64,000 nt of DNA from Curtobacterium sp. MMLR14_010 (GCF_001865015.1 NZ_MJGV01000068.1:129998-193997); one strand, 5' to 3'. Shown: positions 1-9,744, numbered from the stretch's first letter. Notes: generated from the letters alone by a model not told the origin. A program made the numbers and translations.

Positions 1-54
1 CCCGTCCGCGAGCCGACGCGTCAGTGCTGCGTCGGCTCGGGTGTCGTCATCCAC
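1..54 (-). CDS. 5' end of a gene cut by the window edge, possibly an ECF sigma factor
   Basis: Read on the minus strand from a GTG at 54, the frame stays open to the window edge and encodes MDDDTRADAALTRRLADG. A purine-rich Shine-Dalgarno (GAGAGGGG) lies just upstream of the GTG. The acidic start followed by ALTRRLADG resembles the N-terminus of many ECF sigma factors, where a short acidic leader precedes region 2. With only 18 residues visible this is a guess at family; the start itself is reasonably supported. Confidence 0.35.
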   Translation of the reverse strand, partial: MDDDTRADAALTRRLADG

Positions 55-177
55 GGTTGCCCCTCTCACCTGAAGAAGTGTCCGGTACCGCCCGATCCTG
101 ACGAGCCGTCACACCCATCGGCGTGTCGCACGGGTGCGCCAGGGCAGGAGCACGGTCTGCCAGTGCAGGATCGAGGG

Positions 178-1170
178 GTGAACCAACTCCCCGAGGTCCT
201 CCGGTCACCCCTGCACGTCGCACCGATGGCGGGCGGGCCGTCGACGCCGGCGCTCGTGGTGGCCGCGGCCCGGTCCGGCCAGTTCGCGTCCCTCGCCGCC
301 GGGTACCGCACCGCCGAGGAGCTCGCCGCCGAGATCGCCGAGGTCCGCACCCGCACCGACCGCTTCGGCGTCAACGTCTTCGCGCCGAACCCGGTCCCGA
401 TCAGCGACGCCGACTACGACCGGTACCGCGCGTCCCTCGGCGTCCCCGACCTGCCCGACAAGCGCGAGGACGACGACGCCTGGGCCGACAAGCTCGCGCT
501 GCTCCTCGACGACCCGGTGCCCGTCGTGTCCTTCACGTTCGGGCTGCCGTCGGCCCAGACCGTCGCGGACCTCCGCCGTCGAGGCACGGTGACGGTCCAG
601 TCGGTCACCAACCCGGTCGACGCCGAGGCCGCCGCCGAACGGGGCATCGACGTCCTGGTCGTGCAGGGCGAGGCAGCAGGCGGGCACTCCGCGGTCCTCG
701 ACCCCGAGCAGTCGCCCGTGTGGGAGCCCCTGCCGGACCTGGTGCGCGCAGTCCTGGCCCGGGTCGACCTGCCCGTGGTCGCCGCCGGCGGCATCGGGGG
801 AGCGGAGGACGTCGAGGCCGTCCGGCTCGCCGGCGCGTCCGCCGCGATGGTCGGCACGCTCGTCCTCCGCACCGACGAGGCCGGCACCGGACTCACCCAC
901 CGCGAGGCCCTCGTCGACCCGGTCTTCGACCGCACGGCACTCACCCGCGCCTTCACCGGACGACCGGCACGCGCACTCGTCAACCGCTTCGTCCGCGACC
1001 ACGAGGACGCACCGCTCGGCTACCCGGCGCTGCACCACCTGACCCGGCCGATCCGCACGGCGGCCGCCGCCGACGGCGATGCGCACGCGCTGCACCTGTG
1101 GGCCGGCCGGTCCTGGCGGGCTGCGGCCGACGGGCCGCTGGCGGACACCCTGGAGGCCCTGCTCACGTGA
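178..1170 (+). CDS. Nitronate monooxygenase-like FMN oxidoreductase
   Basis: About 330 residues. The protein fits the 2-nitropropane dioxygenase/nitronate monooxygenase family, FMN TIM-barrel enzymes that oxidise alkyl nitronates. Visible family features are the N-terminal APMAGGPS, a central VVQGEAAGGHSA segment with the family histidine, VVAAGGIGG for phosphate binding, and AMVGTLVLRTDEAG near the C-terminus. The start is uncertain: GTG at 178 has AGGA seven bases upstream, while an in-frame GTG at 163 would add five residues and has AGGAG further upstream. It stands alone, about 190 bp ahead of pgi. True substrates in this family are often unknown, so the call is at family level. Confidence 0.8.
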   Translation: MNQLPEVLRSPLHVAPMAGGPSTPALVVAAARSGQFASLAAGYRTAEELAAEIAEVRTRTDRFGVNVFAPNPVPISDADYDRYRASLGVPDLPDKREDDDAWADKLALLLDDPVPVVSFTFGLPSAQTVADLRRRGTVTVQSVTNPVDAEAAAERGIDVLVVQGEAAGGHSAVLDPEQSPVWEPLPDLVRAVLARVDLPVVAAGGIGGAEDVEAVRLAGASAAMVGTLVLRTDEAGTGLTHREALVDPVFDRTALTRAFTGRPARALVNRFVRDHEDAPLGYPALHHLTRPIRTAAAADGDAHALHLWAGRSWRAAADGPLADTLEALLT

Positions 1171-1358
1171 GCCGCGCCGGTCACGTGCGCTGAGCCTCCA
1201 GTCCGTCGCCCCGACCCTGTGCACAGGCGAGCCGCTCTCCACAGGACGGCTGGTGCTGTGCGCGCGCCCGCCCCCGGCGCACTACGCTCGGATGCGGCCC
1301 GCGTCGCAGCGTTGCGGTGGTCCGCGGACCACTCAGTTCTGGCGTTCAGGAGGACCCC

Positions 1359-3077
1359 GTGACCGAATCCGCACCCGTCGACCCCACGACGACCGAAGGC
1401 TGGAAGACGCTCGCCGGCATCGCCGACGGCTTCTCCCCGGACCTGCGAGGGTGGTTCGACACCGACCCCGGCCGTGCCGAGTCGTACACCTTCCAGGCAG
1501 GTGACCTCACCGTCGACCTGTCGAAGGGCCTCGTGACGAAGGAGATCCTCGACGCGCTGCTGCAGCTCGCCGAGGACACCGGCGTCGCCGAGCGCTACCA
1601 GGCGATGATCTCCGGCGAGCACATCAACGTGACCGAGGACCGCGCCGTCCTGCACACCGCGCTGCGCCGTCCGGCCACGGGCGAGCTCGTCCCCGCCAAG
1701 CCCTTCGTCGTCGACGGCCAGGACGTCGACGCCGACGTGCACGCCACGCTCGACAAGGTCTACGCGTTCGCCGAGCAGGTCCGCTCCGGCGCGTGGAAGG
1801 GCGTCACCGGCAAGCGCATCGAGACCGTCGTGAACATCGGCATCGGTGGCTCGGACCTCGGTCCGGTCATGGTGTACGAGGCCCTCAAGCCCTACGTGCA
1901 GGCCGGCATCGAAGCCCGCTTCGTGTCGAACATCGACCCGACCGACATCTACGAGAAGACGGCGGACCTCGACCCCGAGACCACGCTGTTCATCGTCGCG
2001 TCGAAGACCTTCGGCACCCTGGAGACCCTGACGAACGCCCGTCTGGCGCGCCAGTGGCTGTGGGAGCGCCTCGAGCTGACGGACGCGTCGGACGACGACA
2101 AGACCGCCGCGGTGGCCAAGCACTTCGTCGCCGTCTCCACCGCGCTCGACAAGGTCGCCGCGTTCGGCATCGACCCCGAGAACGCGTTCGGCTTCTGGGA
2201 CTGGGTGGGCGGCCGCTACTCCGTCGACTCGGCCATCGGCACCTCGGTGATCGTCGCCGTCGGCAAGGAGAACTGGCAGGACTTCCTCGCCGGGTTCCAC
2301 ACCATCGACGAGCACATGCGCACCACCCCGCTGGCGTCGAACGTCCCCGTCCTCATGGGCCTGCTCAACGTCTGGTACTCGAACTTCCTCGGCGCCCAGA
2401 GCCACGCGGTGCTGCCGTACACGCAGTACCTGCACCGCTTCGCCGCGTACCTGCAGCAGCTCACGATGGAGTCGAACGGCAAGCGCGTCCGCTGGGACGG
2501 CACCCCCGTCACGACGGACACCGGCGAGGTCTTCTGGGGCGAGCCCGGCACGAACGGCCAGCACGCGTTCTACCAGCTCATCCACCAGGGCACGCGCCTG
2601 ATCCCGGCCGACTTCATCGCCGTCGCCAACCCGGCCCGTCCGCTCAAGGACGAGACCGGCGACGGCAAGGCGGTCGAGCCCGGCCAGGACGTCCACAACC
2701 TGTTCCTCGCGAACTTCTTCGCGCAGACCAAGGCCCTGGCGTTCGGCAAGACGGCTGACGAGGTCCGCTCCGAGGGCACCACCGACGAGTCGATCATCGC
2801 CGCCCGCACGTTCACCGGCAACAAGCCCTCGACGTCGATCCTGGCGCCGGCCCTGACCCCGAGCGTCGTCGGTCAGCTCATCGCGCTGTACGAGCACATC
2901 GTCTTCACCGAGGGCACCATCTGGGGCATCGACTCCTTCGACCAGTGGGGTGTCGAGCTCGGCAAGCAGCTGGCGCTCCAGATCGCCCCCGCGGTCGACG
3001 GCGACCAGTCGGTCCTCGAGACCCAGGACTCCTCCACCAAGGCGCTCATCGCGAAGTACCTCGAGCTCCGCAAGTAG
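1359..3077 (+). CDS. pgi: Glucose-6-phosphate isomerase
   Basis: 572 residues. It interconverts glucose-6-phosphate and fructose-6-phosphate in glycolysis and gluconeogenesis. Both PGI signatures are present: [18 protein letters not shown] in the middle and [15 protein letters not shown] near the C-terminus. [11 protein letters not shown] (phosphate binding) and the active-site segment around [18 protein letters not shown] are also intact, and the length is typical of the long bacterial form. The GTG start at 1359 follows a perfect AGGAGG (1348-1353); the in-frame codons further upstream lack such a site. It is monocistronic, followed by a hairpin at 3092-3125 and a long repeat region. Confidence 0.97.
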   Translation: MTESAPVDPTTTEGWKTLAGIADGFSPDLRGWFDTDPGRAESYTFQAGDLTVDLSKGLVTKEILDALLQLAEDTGVAERYQAMISGEHINVTEDRAVLHTALRRPATGELVPAKPFVVDGQDVDADVHATLDKVYAFAEQVRSGAWKGVTGKRIETVVNIGIGGSDLGPVMVYEALKPYVQAGIEARFVSNIDPTDIYEKTADLDPETTLFIVASKTFGTLETLTNARLARQWLWERLELTDASDDDKTAAVAKHFVAVSTALDKVAAFGIDPENAFGFWDWVGGRYSVDSAIGTSVIVAVGKENWQDFLAGFHTIDEHMRTTPLASNVPVLMGLLNVWYSNFLGAQSHAVLPYTQYLHRFAAYLQQLTMESNGKRVRWDGTPVTTDTGEVFWGEPGTNGQHAFYQLIHQGTRLIPADFIAVANPARPLKDETGDGKAVEPGQDVHNLFLANFFAQTKALAFGKTADEVRSEGTTDESIIAARTFTGNKPSTSILAPALTPSVVGQLIALYEHIVFTEGTIWGIDSFDQWGVELGKQLALQIAPAVDGDQSVLETQDSSTKALIAKYLELRK

Positions 3078-3091
3078 CACCTGGCGCACCA

Positions 3092-3125
3092 CGACACCCC
3101 GTCGCCCCCGGGCGGCGGGGTGTCG
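3092..3125 (+). terminator. Probable rho-independent-like hairpin after pgi
   Basis: Fourteen bases after the pgi stop, CGACACCCCG pairs perfectly with CGGGGTGTCG, and the stem extends inward by further G-C pairs and one G-U across a short CCCG-type loop. There is no U-tract, as is usual in high-GC actinobacteria. Confidence 0.65.
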
Positions 3126-3149
3126 TCGTACCCGGGGGCGCTCCGCGCC

Positions 3150-3850
3150 GCCGGCCCCGCGCTGAGGTCACACTTCGTGTCGGGTCCCGCCGCGCGGACC
3201 CGACACGAACTGCAACCTCACCGGCTCCTGTGGTGGGGTTCCGGCGGGCGGGCGGGCGGGAGGCGCGGTGCGGGCGGCAGCCGAGCCTCCCGTCCGGCGA
3301 GTGGTCACGACACACCGCCCGCGGTGCTTCGACCGGCCGCGATCTGTCGCCCGCGGGGCGCGCGACCGACAGGTCGCGACCCCTCGGCGAACGCGAGCGG
3401 GGTTTCGCGACCGCTCGGCGCCGCCGGCCGCGCCTCCGCGCTGAGGTCGCACTTCGTGTCGGGCCCCGGCGCGCGGAGGTGACACGAACTGCGACCTCAC
3501 CGGGTCCTGTGGTGGGGTCCCGGCGGACGGGAGGCGCGGTGCGGGCCGGCACCGAGCCTCCCGTCCGGCGAGTGGTCGCGACACACCGCGTGCAGTGCGT
3601 CGACCGGTCGTGTTCCGTTGCCTGCGGCGCCCGCGACCGACGGGTCGCGACCCCTCGGCGATCGCGAGCGGGGTGTTGCGACCGCTCGGCGACGACGGCG
3701 CCGCCGCCGCCACCTCCGGCAGTGAGGTCGCACTTCGTGTTGGGGCCCGGCGCGCGGAGGCGACACGAAGTGCGACCTCACCGGGTCCGGTGGCGGGTCA
3801 GGCGACCCCTCGGCGACCCCGAGCGGGGTGTCGCGACCGCTCGGGAGACC
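3150..3850. repeat. Mosaic of about 280-bp tandem repeats made of three palindromic elements
   Basis: The 880-bp gap between pgi and oleA holds almost no coding signal; overlapping open frames on both strands are low-complexity shadows. Two full copies and one partial copy of an approximately 280-bp unit occur in tandem. Each unit contains a 58-bp palindrome starting TGAGGTCGCACTTCGTGTC (3163-3220, 3442-3499, 3723-3780; steps of 279 and 281 bp), a family A palindrome (about 3256-3296 and 3525-3567, absent from the third unit), and a third motif CGACCCCTCGGCGANCGCGAGCGGGGT, followed by TCGCGACCGCTCGG. The third 58-bp copy has perfect 18-bp arms around a 22-nt centre. I see nothing else in the gap apart from a short region before oleA. 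Confidence 0.85.
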
Positions 3851-3957
3851 CCTGGAGCAGCGCGAATCGGACCGATCCGGAACGATCGTCCCCCACCACG
3901 CAGCGCTTCCGGATCGCGCATCCAGCCCGGATGCGGAAGTATGTATCGGTGACGATC

Positions 3958-5031
3958 ATGACGGAACGCCCGGTCGACGAGTCGACGAGCAGTGAAACCG
4001 AGCGGCCCGGCAACGCGACGGTCAGGCACGACAACGTCGCGCTGCTCTCGGTGGCGACCACCGTGGCCGAGCGTGTGACGACCTCGGCGGACATCGAGGA
4101 GAAGCTCCGCGGGGTGCTCCGACGCCTGCGCCTGCCGATGGGGCTCCTCGAACGTGTGGCCGGTGTCAAGGAGCGTCGCAACTGGGGCGAGGGGCAGTCC
4201 TTCCAGGACGCCGCCATCGACGCCGGACGCCGCGCGATGGCCGAAGCGGGCATCAAGCCCGAGGACGTCGGCCTGCTCATCAACACGTCGGTCACCCGTC
4301 CGCACCTCGAGCCCTCGGTCGCCGTGCGCCTGCACCACGGGCTCGGGCTGCCGTCATCCGCGATCAACTTCGACATCGCGAACGCCTGCCTCGGGTTCGT
4401 CAACGCGATGAGCGTCGCCGCTGGCATGATCGACTCCGGTCAGATCAAGTACGCGCTCGTGGTCGACGGCGAGGACGCCGACCAGGTGCAGCTCAACACG
4501 ATCGAGCGCCTGAACCAGGGCGGCCGGAACCGCAAGGACTTCATGAGCGAGTTCGCCAGTCTGACGCTCGGCTCCGGCGCTGCCGCCGCCGTGCTCGGCC
4601 CGGCGGACATGCACCCGGGCGGACACCGGATCGTCGGCGGCGTCACCCGTGCGGCGACCCAGTGGTACGACCTGTGCGTCGGCAGCGTCGACGGCATGTT
4701 CACGGACGCCAAGATGCTGCTCAAGGGCGGCATGGAGCTCGTCGTCGCCGCCTGGAACGAGGCCCGCGCCCACTTCGACTGGGCGGACATGGACCGCTAC
4801 GTCCTGCACCAGGTCTCCGACGTGCACACGAACGCCTTCGTCGAGGCCATCGGTGTCCCGCGCGCCAAGGTCCCCACCACGTACGAGCGCTTCGGCAACG
4901 TCGGCCCGGCGTCGATCCCGATCACCCTGGCGGACGAGGTCGCGAGCGGACACATCCGCCCCGGCGACCGTGTCTTCCTCGGCGGGGTCGGCTCCGGCAT
5001 CAACACGGCGATGATGGAACTCCGCTGGTGA
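3958..5031 (+). CDS. oleA: OleA: head-to-head acyl-CoA condensing thiolase
   Basis: 357 residues of the ketosynthase III/thiolase fold. OleA joins two fatty acyl-CoAs by non-decarboxylative Claisen condensation to a 2-alkyl-3-ketoacid, the first step of long-chain olefin synthesis. The catalytic triad is readable: Cys144 in NACLGF, His284 in LHQVSD and Asn314 in FGNVGPAS, close to the Cys143/His285/Asn315 numbering of Xanthomonas OleA. ATG 3958 is chosen because the conserved core begins about 18 residues later; an in-frame ATG at 3931 is possible and neither has a strong ribosome site. The stop overlaps the oleBC start by 4 bp (GTGA). The downstream OleBC and OleD distinguish it from FabH. 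Confidence 0.93.
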   Translation: MTERPVDESTSSETERPGNATVRHDNVALLSVATTVAERVTTSADIEEKLRGVLRRLRLPMGLLERVAGVKERRNWGEGQSFQDAAIDAGRRAMAEAGIKPEDVGLLINTSVTRPHLEPSVAVRLHHGLGLPSSAINFDIANACLGFVNAMSVAAGMIDSGQIKYALVVDGEDADQVQLNTIERLNQGGRNRKDFMSEFASLTLGSGAAAAVLGPADMHPGGHRIVGGVTRAATQWYDLCVGSVDGMFTDAKMLLKGGMELVVAAWNEARAHFDWADMDRYVLHQVSDVHTNAFVEAIGVPRAKVPTTYERFGNVGPASIPITLADEVASGHIRPGDRVFLGGVGSGINTAMMELRW

Positions 5032-7757
5032 CATCGGGGCTGCCCCGCGTCGCCGCGAGCACTGCTCCGGCGACGCAGCCGCCCTCGTTGCCCGGCCTCG
5101 ACCCCGCGTGGTCCCGCCTGGTCACGGTCCCCGCGTGGTCGGGAGAACGGTCGGGAGGCCCGGATCGCTCCGAGCGCACCTGGCACCTCCTCGACACGGC
5201 CGGGTCCCTGGCCGCGCTCGGCGTCGAACCGGTCGGCACGCTGCTGTGCGTGCACGGCAACCCGACCTGGTCGTACCTGTGGCGGTCGGTGCTCCGCACC
5301 TCGCTCGACGTCGCCGCCGCTGGCGGTCCGGCCTGGCGCGTCATAGCCGTCGACCAGCTCGACATGGGCTTCTCGGAGCGCACCGGGGTCCTGCGCGGGC
5401 TGCCGCAGCGCGTCGCGGACCTCGGTGCGCTGACGGACGAGCTCGGGCTGACTGGACCCGTGGTCACCCTCGGCCACGACTGGGGCGGGGTCGTCTCGCT
5501 CGGCTGGGCCGTGGACCACCCGGACCTCGTGGTCGGCGTGACGACGTGCAACACCGCCGTGCACCAGCCTGACGACGCCCCGATCCCGGCACCCCTGCGC
5601 CTGGCGCTCCGGCCGCAGGTCCTCGGGCGCGGCACGGTCGTCACGCCTGCGTTCCTCGAGACGACGCTGGCGATCGCGCACCCCAAGCTCGACCGGGCCG
5701 TCGCGGACGGCTTCCGTGCCCCCTACCGAGGCTCTGCCCGGCGTGGTGGCATCGGCGGCTTCGTCGCGGACATCCCCGTCGACGCCGCACACCCGAGCGC
5801 TTCCGAGCTCGACCGGATCGCGTCCGGCGTGGCCGCGCTCGACGTCCCCGCGCTGCTGCTCTGGGGGCCGCGGGACCCGGTGTTCCTCGAGCGCTACCTC
5901 GACGACCTGGCCGACCGGCTGCCGCACGCTGACATACACCGCTTCGAGGGCGCCGGGCACCTCCTCCCGGAGGATGCCGACGTCGCCGGCACGATGTTCG
6001 ACTGGTTGGGGGACCGCCTGCCGGAGGGCCACGTGCCCGCCGGGGCCGAGCCGAGCCTCCCGTCCAGCCCTGGTGCGGCCGCGCCGTCCCGACCGCTCTG
6101 GGCGGCACTCGACGTGCTCCGCGACTCGGACGACGCGGCGCTCGTCGAGATGGCGGCTCCGGGCGGCACCCGGACGATCAGCTGGCGACTGCTGTCGCGG
6201 CGGGTCGACGAGGTCGCAGCGGGTCTGCTCGACGTCGGCGTGCAGCCGGGGGACCGTGTCTCGCTGCTCGTGACGCCCGGTGCCGACCTGACCGCTGCCC
6301 TCTACGCCTGCATCCGGATCGGTGCGACGGTCGTCGTGGCGGACGCCGGACTGGGCCTGCGCGGCCTCACACGCGCCGTGAAGGGCGCCCGGCCGGACTG
6401 GGTGATCGGAGCGCTGCCCGGACTGGCCGCGGCCCGAGCGCTCGGGTGGCCCGGTCGGCGGATCGCGACGCTCGCGCTCCCGGCGCCCGCACGTGCTGCC
6501 CTCCGGGTGGGGCACACGCTCGCCGGGGTCGCACGCCGTGGTGCCCGTCGTCTCGCTGCCGGTACCGCGCTGCCGGACGCTCCGCCGTCGGACACCCCCG
6601 CAGCCGTGCTCTTCACGTCCGGCTCGACGGGTCCCGCGAAGGGCGTCGTCTACACGCACGCGCAGCTCGGGGCCGTCCGCGACGTGCTCTCGGCGCAGTA
6701 CGGCATCGGTGTCGGCACGGGGCTCGTCGCCGGCTTCGCGCCGTTCGCGCTGCTCGGGCCCGCGCTCGGAGCCAGGTCGGTCGCGCCGGACATGGACGTC
6801 ACCGCACCGCGGACGCTCACCGCGTCGGCCGTGGCCGCGTCCGTGTCGGCTGCTGACGCGACCGTGGTGTTCCTGTCCCCGGCGGCGCTCGCGAACGTGG
6901 TCGCCACCGCGTCGGCGTTGGACGCCACCGAGCGGGCGGCGCTCGGCCGCGTGCGGTTGTTCCTGTCGGCGGGCGCTCCCGTGTCGGCCGCGCTGCTGAC
7001 GGCGGCCACCGAGCTGATGCCGAACGCCAGTGCGCACACCCCCTACGGCATGACCGAGGGGCTGCTCATGACCGACGTCGACCTGCCCGCGATCCGGGCG
7101 GCCGCTCCGGTTGCCGTCGGTGACGGCGCTGGTGCCGGTGCCGGTGGGGTCTGCGTCGGGCGTCCTGCGGCGTCCGTGGAGGTGCGCATCGCGCCGCTGT
7201 CGGCGTCCGGTGTCCCGTCGGGCGAGCTCACCGCCGAGCCCGACGTCACCGGCGAGATCGTCGTCGCGGCCCCGCACGTGCGCCAGGCGTACGACCGGCT
7301 GTGGCGCACGAACCGCGCCTCCCGTCTCGGGCTGACCGATCCCCGCGGCCACCGTACGGGCGACGTGGGCCACCTCGACGCCTCCGGGCAGCTCTGGGTC
7401 GAGGGCCGGCTGCAGCACGTCGTCACGACGCCGTCCGGGGTGCTGACGCCCGTCGGGCCGGAGCAGCGCATCGAGCGCGTGCAGGGCGTGGGTCGGGTCG
7501 GCGTCGCCGGCATCGGACCCTCCGGCACGCAGCAGGTCGTCGCGGTCGTCGAGACCGTGCCGGCAGCGCGCCGGCCGGGGCTGGCGTCGCCGGACCTCGC
7601 CGCGGCCGTGCGCGCAGCAGCGGGGGTGCCCGTCGCCGCGGTGCTCGTCGTGCCGGTGCTGCCGACGGACATCCGCCACAACTCCAAGGTCGACCGCACG
7701 CGGCTGGCCCGCTGGGCGTCGTCGGTGCTCAGCGGCGGGCGGATGGTGCGGCCGTGA
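5028..7757 (+). CDS. oleBC: OleBC fusion: beta-lactone decarboxylase plus beta-lactone synthetase
   Basis: 909 residues with two enzymes in one chain. The N-terminal part (about 25-325) is an alpha/beta hydrolase of the haloalkane dehalogenase group. It has HGNPTW at His76, the nucleophile Asp151 in GHDWGG and His311 in GAGHLL; in OleB this fold decarboxylates a beta-lactone to the cis-alkene. The C-terminal part (about 350-909) is an acyl-adenylate superfamily protein with FTSGSTGPAKG near 528-538, YGMTEG, and RTGDVGHLD; in OleC it forms the beta-lactone from the beta-hydroxyacid using ATP. Separate oleB and oleC genes are found in Xanthomonas, while the fusion is the arrangement known in Micrococcus luteus and other actinobacteria. 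The linker near residues 341-346 is encoded by a family A repeat half-site. GTG start overlaps oleA; the stop overlaps oleD. Confidence 0.93.
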   Translation: MTSGLPRVAASTAPATQPPSLPGLDPAWSRLVTVPAWSGERSGGPDRSERTWHLLDTAGSLAALGVEPVGTLLCVHGNPTWSYLWRSVLRTSLDVAAAGGPAWRVIAVDQLDMGFSERTGVLRGLPQRVADLGALTDELGLTGPVVTLGHDWGGVVSLGWAVDHPDLVVGVTTCNTAVHQPDDAPIPAPLRLALRPQVLGRGTVVTPAFLETTLAIAHPKLDRAVADGFRAPYRGSARRGGIGGFVADIPVDAAHPSASELDRIASGVAALDVPALLLWGPRDPVFLERYLDDLADRLPHADIHRFEGAGHLLPEDADVAGTMFDWLGDRLPEGHVPAGAEPSLPSSPGAAAPSRPLWAALDVLRDSDDAALVEMAAPGGTRTISWRLLSRRVDEVAAGLLDVGVQPGDRVSLLVTPGADLTAALYACIRIGATVVVADAGLGLRGLTRAVKGARPDWVIGALPGLAAARALGWPGRRIATLALPAPARAALRVGHTLAGVARRGARRLAAGTALPDAPPSDTPAAVLFTSGSTGPAKGVVYTHAQLGAVRDVLSAQYGIGVGTGLVAGFAPFALLGPALGARSVAPDMDVTAPRTLTASAVAASVSAADATVVFLSPAALANVVATASALDATERAALGRVRLFLSAGAPVSAALLTAATELMPNASAHTPYGMTEGLLMTDVDLPAIRAAAPVAVGDGAGAGAGGVCVGRPAASVEVRIAPLSASGVPSGELTAEPDVTGEIVVAAPHVRQAYDRLWRTNRASRLGLTDPRGHRTGDVGHLDASGQLWVEGRLQHVVTTPSGVLTPVGPEQRIERVQGVGRVGVAGIGPSGTQQVVAVVETVPAARRPGLASPDLAAAVRAAAGVPVAAVLVVPVLPTDIRHNSKVDRTRLARWASSVLSGGRMVRP

Positions 7758-8716
7758 GGGTCCTCGTCACGGGGGCCAGCGGGTTCCTCGGTCGGGCCGT
7801 CGCGGGCGCCGTGCGGGACGCCGGCCACGAGGTGCGGACGTTCCAGCGCCGGCCGTCCGGTGTCGACCGCGTCTCGGACGTGCTCGGGACGATGACGGAC
7901 GCTGCTGCGGTCGGGCGCGCGGTGGACGGGGTCGAGGCCGTCGTGCACCTCGCCGCCAAGGTCTCGCTCGCCGGGGACCCCGCCGACTTCGAGCGGGTGA
8001 ACGTCGAGGGCACGCGGACGCTCCTCGCAGCAGCGCGAGCGGCCGGGGTGTCCCGGTTCGTGTTCGTGTCGTCGCCCTCGGTCGCGCACACCGGGTCGTC
8101 GATCTCCGGCGACGGTGCCGCACCCGCGTCGCCAGCTCACGCCCGCGGTGACTACGCCCGCACGAAGGCCGCCGCTGAACTGCTCGCCCTCGCCGCGGAC
8201 GCCCCCGGGTTCGCCGTCGTGGCCGTCCGCCCGCATCTGGTGTGGGGGCCGGGCGACACGCAGCTCGTCGGGCGGATCGTCGACCGTGCCGCGCGAGGAC
8301 GACTCCCGTTGCTCGACAGCGGCGCCGCGCTCATCGACTCCTGCTACGTCGACAACGCCGCCTCGGCGATGGTCGCCGCGCTCGACCGCGCCGACGCCGA
8401 CGAGGTGCACGGCAACGCCTACGTGGTCACGAACGGCGAGCCCCGGCCGGTCGCGGACCTGCTCGGCGGCATCTGCCGGGCGTCCGGCGTGCCGACGCCG
8501 CGGTGGCACGTCCCCGCCGGTGTCGCCCGCGCCGCGGGGTCCCTCGTCGAGGCCGTGTGGCGTGTCCGTCCGGGTGAGGACGAGCCGCCGATGACGCGGT
8601 TCCTCGCCGAGCAGCTGTCGACGTCGCACTGGTTCGACCAGCGCCGCACCCGGCAGGACCTCCGGTGGGCGCCCAGCGTGTCGATCGACGAGGGGCTGCG
8701 GCGGCTCGCCGGTTGA
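7754..8716 (+). CDS. oleD: OleD: 2-alkyl-3-ketoacid reductase (extended SDR)
   Basis: 320 residues. OleD reduces the OleA product to a 2-alkyl-3-hydroxyacid with NADPH, supplying the OleC domain. The Rossmann motif GASGFLG lies at residues 6-12 and the YxxxK catalytic pair is Tyr134/Lys138 (YARTK), preceded by FVSSPSV, as in extended short-chain dehydrogenases of the 3beta-HSD type. The GTG start overlaps the oleBC stop by 4 bp, so oleA-oleBC-oleD is a tightly coupled three-gene operon. Sequence alone cannot separate OleD from other extended SDRs; the operon makes the call firm. Confidence 0.92.
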   Translation: MRVLVTGASGFLGRAVAGAVRDAGHEVRTFQRRPSGVDRVSDVLGTMTDAAAVGRAVDGVEAVVHLAAKVSLAGDPADFERVNVEGTRTLLAAARAAGVSRFVFVSSPSVAHTGSSISGDGAAPASPAHARGDYARTKAAAELLALAADAPGFAVVAVRPHLVWGPGDTQLVGRIVDRAARGRLPLLDSGAALIDSCYVDNAASAMVAALDRADADEVHGNAYVVTNGEPRPVADLLGGICRASGVPTPRWHVPAGVARAAGSLVEAVWRVRPGEDEPPMTRFLAEQLSTSHWFDQRRTRQDLRWAPSVSIDEGLRRLAG

Positions 8717-8726
8717 CGTCCCACGT

Positions 8727-8767
8727 CGCGTCGCGTGCGTCGCGTGCGTCGCGTGCGTCGCGTCGCG
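8727..8767. repeat. Short tandem repeat, GCGTGCGTC units, after oleD
   Basis: Directly after the oleD stop there are several imperfect 9-bp units of GTGCGTCGC. It is a simple-sequence tract in the 125-bp gap between oleD and the next gene and could vary in length between strains. No gene is seen here. Confidence 0.7.
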
Positions 8768-8841
8768 CGCCACGCCGTGTCGTGCGGCCTGGAGGCTCGT
8801 GCCCTGTGCCCCAGGTCCGCTCCGTCCGTAGTGTCGAGGAC

Positions 8842-9741
8842 ATGACAACCACCGTGCTCGTCGCCGGCGCCACCGGAGACCTCGGGGGCCGCATCGTCGG
8901 CTCGCTCCTCGACCTCGACACCCGGGTCCGCGTGCTCACGCGCCCCGGCAGCTCCTCCGCCACCGAGCAGTACGGCGGCAACGACCGCATCGAGGTCGTC
9001 ACCGCGGCCTACACGGACCACGCCGCCCTCGTGACGGCGCTCACGGACGTCGAGGTCGTCGTCTCCGCCGTCAGCGGCACGCGCTCGGTGATCGTCGACG
9101 CACAGACGGCCCTGCTCGCCGCCGCGGTCGAGGCCGGCGTACCGCGCTTCATCCCGTCCGACTACTCCGCCGACTACCGGTCGATCACCCCGGGGACGAA
9201 CCGGAACTTCGAGCTGCGCCGTGAGTTCGCCGCCACGCTCGACGCAGCACCGATCCGCGCCACGTCGATCCTCAACGGGGCGTTCGCCGACATGCTCACC
9301 GGGCAGGCGCCGATGATCCTGTTCGACCGCCGCCGCGTGCTGTTCTGGTCCTCGGCCGACCAGGTCCTCGACTTCACCACGAAGGACGACGTCGCCCGCG
9401 TGACCGCCGCGGCTGCCGTCGACCCCGATGCACCGCGGGTCGTCGAGGTCGCGGGGGACCAGGTCACCGCGCGCTCCGTCGCGAACACCATGTCGCGCCT
9501 GACGGGCACGCCCTTCCGCCTGCAGTGGGCGGGCACGGCGACGACGCTCTCCGGCATGGCGAAGGTCGGGCGGCGCCTGTCGAAGGACCCCGACGAGCCC
9601 TTCCCGGCGTGGCAGGGGATGCAGTACTTCGTGAGCATGTTCAGCGGCGAGGCCGAGCTCCACCACGTGGACAACGACCGCTACGGTCCCCACGCGTGGA
9701 CGAAGGTCGAGGACGTCCTGGCCGCGCACCTGGCCGCCTGA
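8842..9741 (+). CDS. NmrA-like NAD(P)-binding protein (atypical SDR)
   Basis: 299 residues. The N-terminus VLVAGATGDLGGRIV is the glycine-rich dinucleotide motif of the NmrA/isoflavone-reductase type. FIPSDYSADYRS replaces the YxxxK region typical of classical SDRs, which suits NmrA-like redox sensors or aromatic-alcohol reductases. The later segment DFTTKDDVARVTAAAAV and a C-terminal substrate-cap region are also typical. It starts at an ATG 125 bp after oleD. The break in coupling and the tandem tract in between suggest it is a separate unit from the ole operon. The substrate cannot be told. Confidence 0.78.
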   Translation: MTTTVLVAGATGDLGGRIVGSLLDLDTRVRVLTRPGSSSATEQYGGNDRIEVVTAAYTDHAALVTALTDVEVVVSAVSGTRSVIVDAQTALLAAAVEAGVPRFIPSDYSADYRSITPGTNRNFELRREFAATLDAAPIRATSILNGAFADMLTGQAPMILFDRRRVLFWSSADQVLDFTTKDDVARVTAAAAVDPDAPRVVEVAGDQVTARSVANTMSRLTGTPFRLQWAGTATTLSGMAKVGRRLSKDPDEPFPAWQGMQYFVSMFSGEAELHHVDNDRYGPHAWTKVEDVLAAHLAA

Positions 9742-9744
9742 CCG

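Noticed and set aside
1020-3092. Long minus-strand open frame opposite pgi
   Set aside because: High-GC shadow of the pgi gene; valine/leucine/arginine/glutamate/aspartate-rich with no recognisable domain, while the plus strand encodes a complete PGI.
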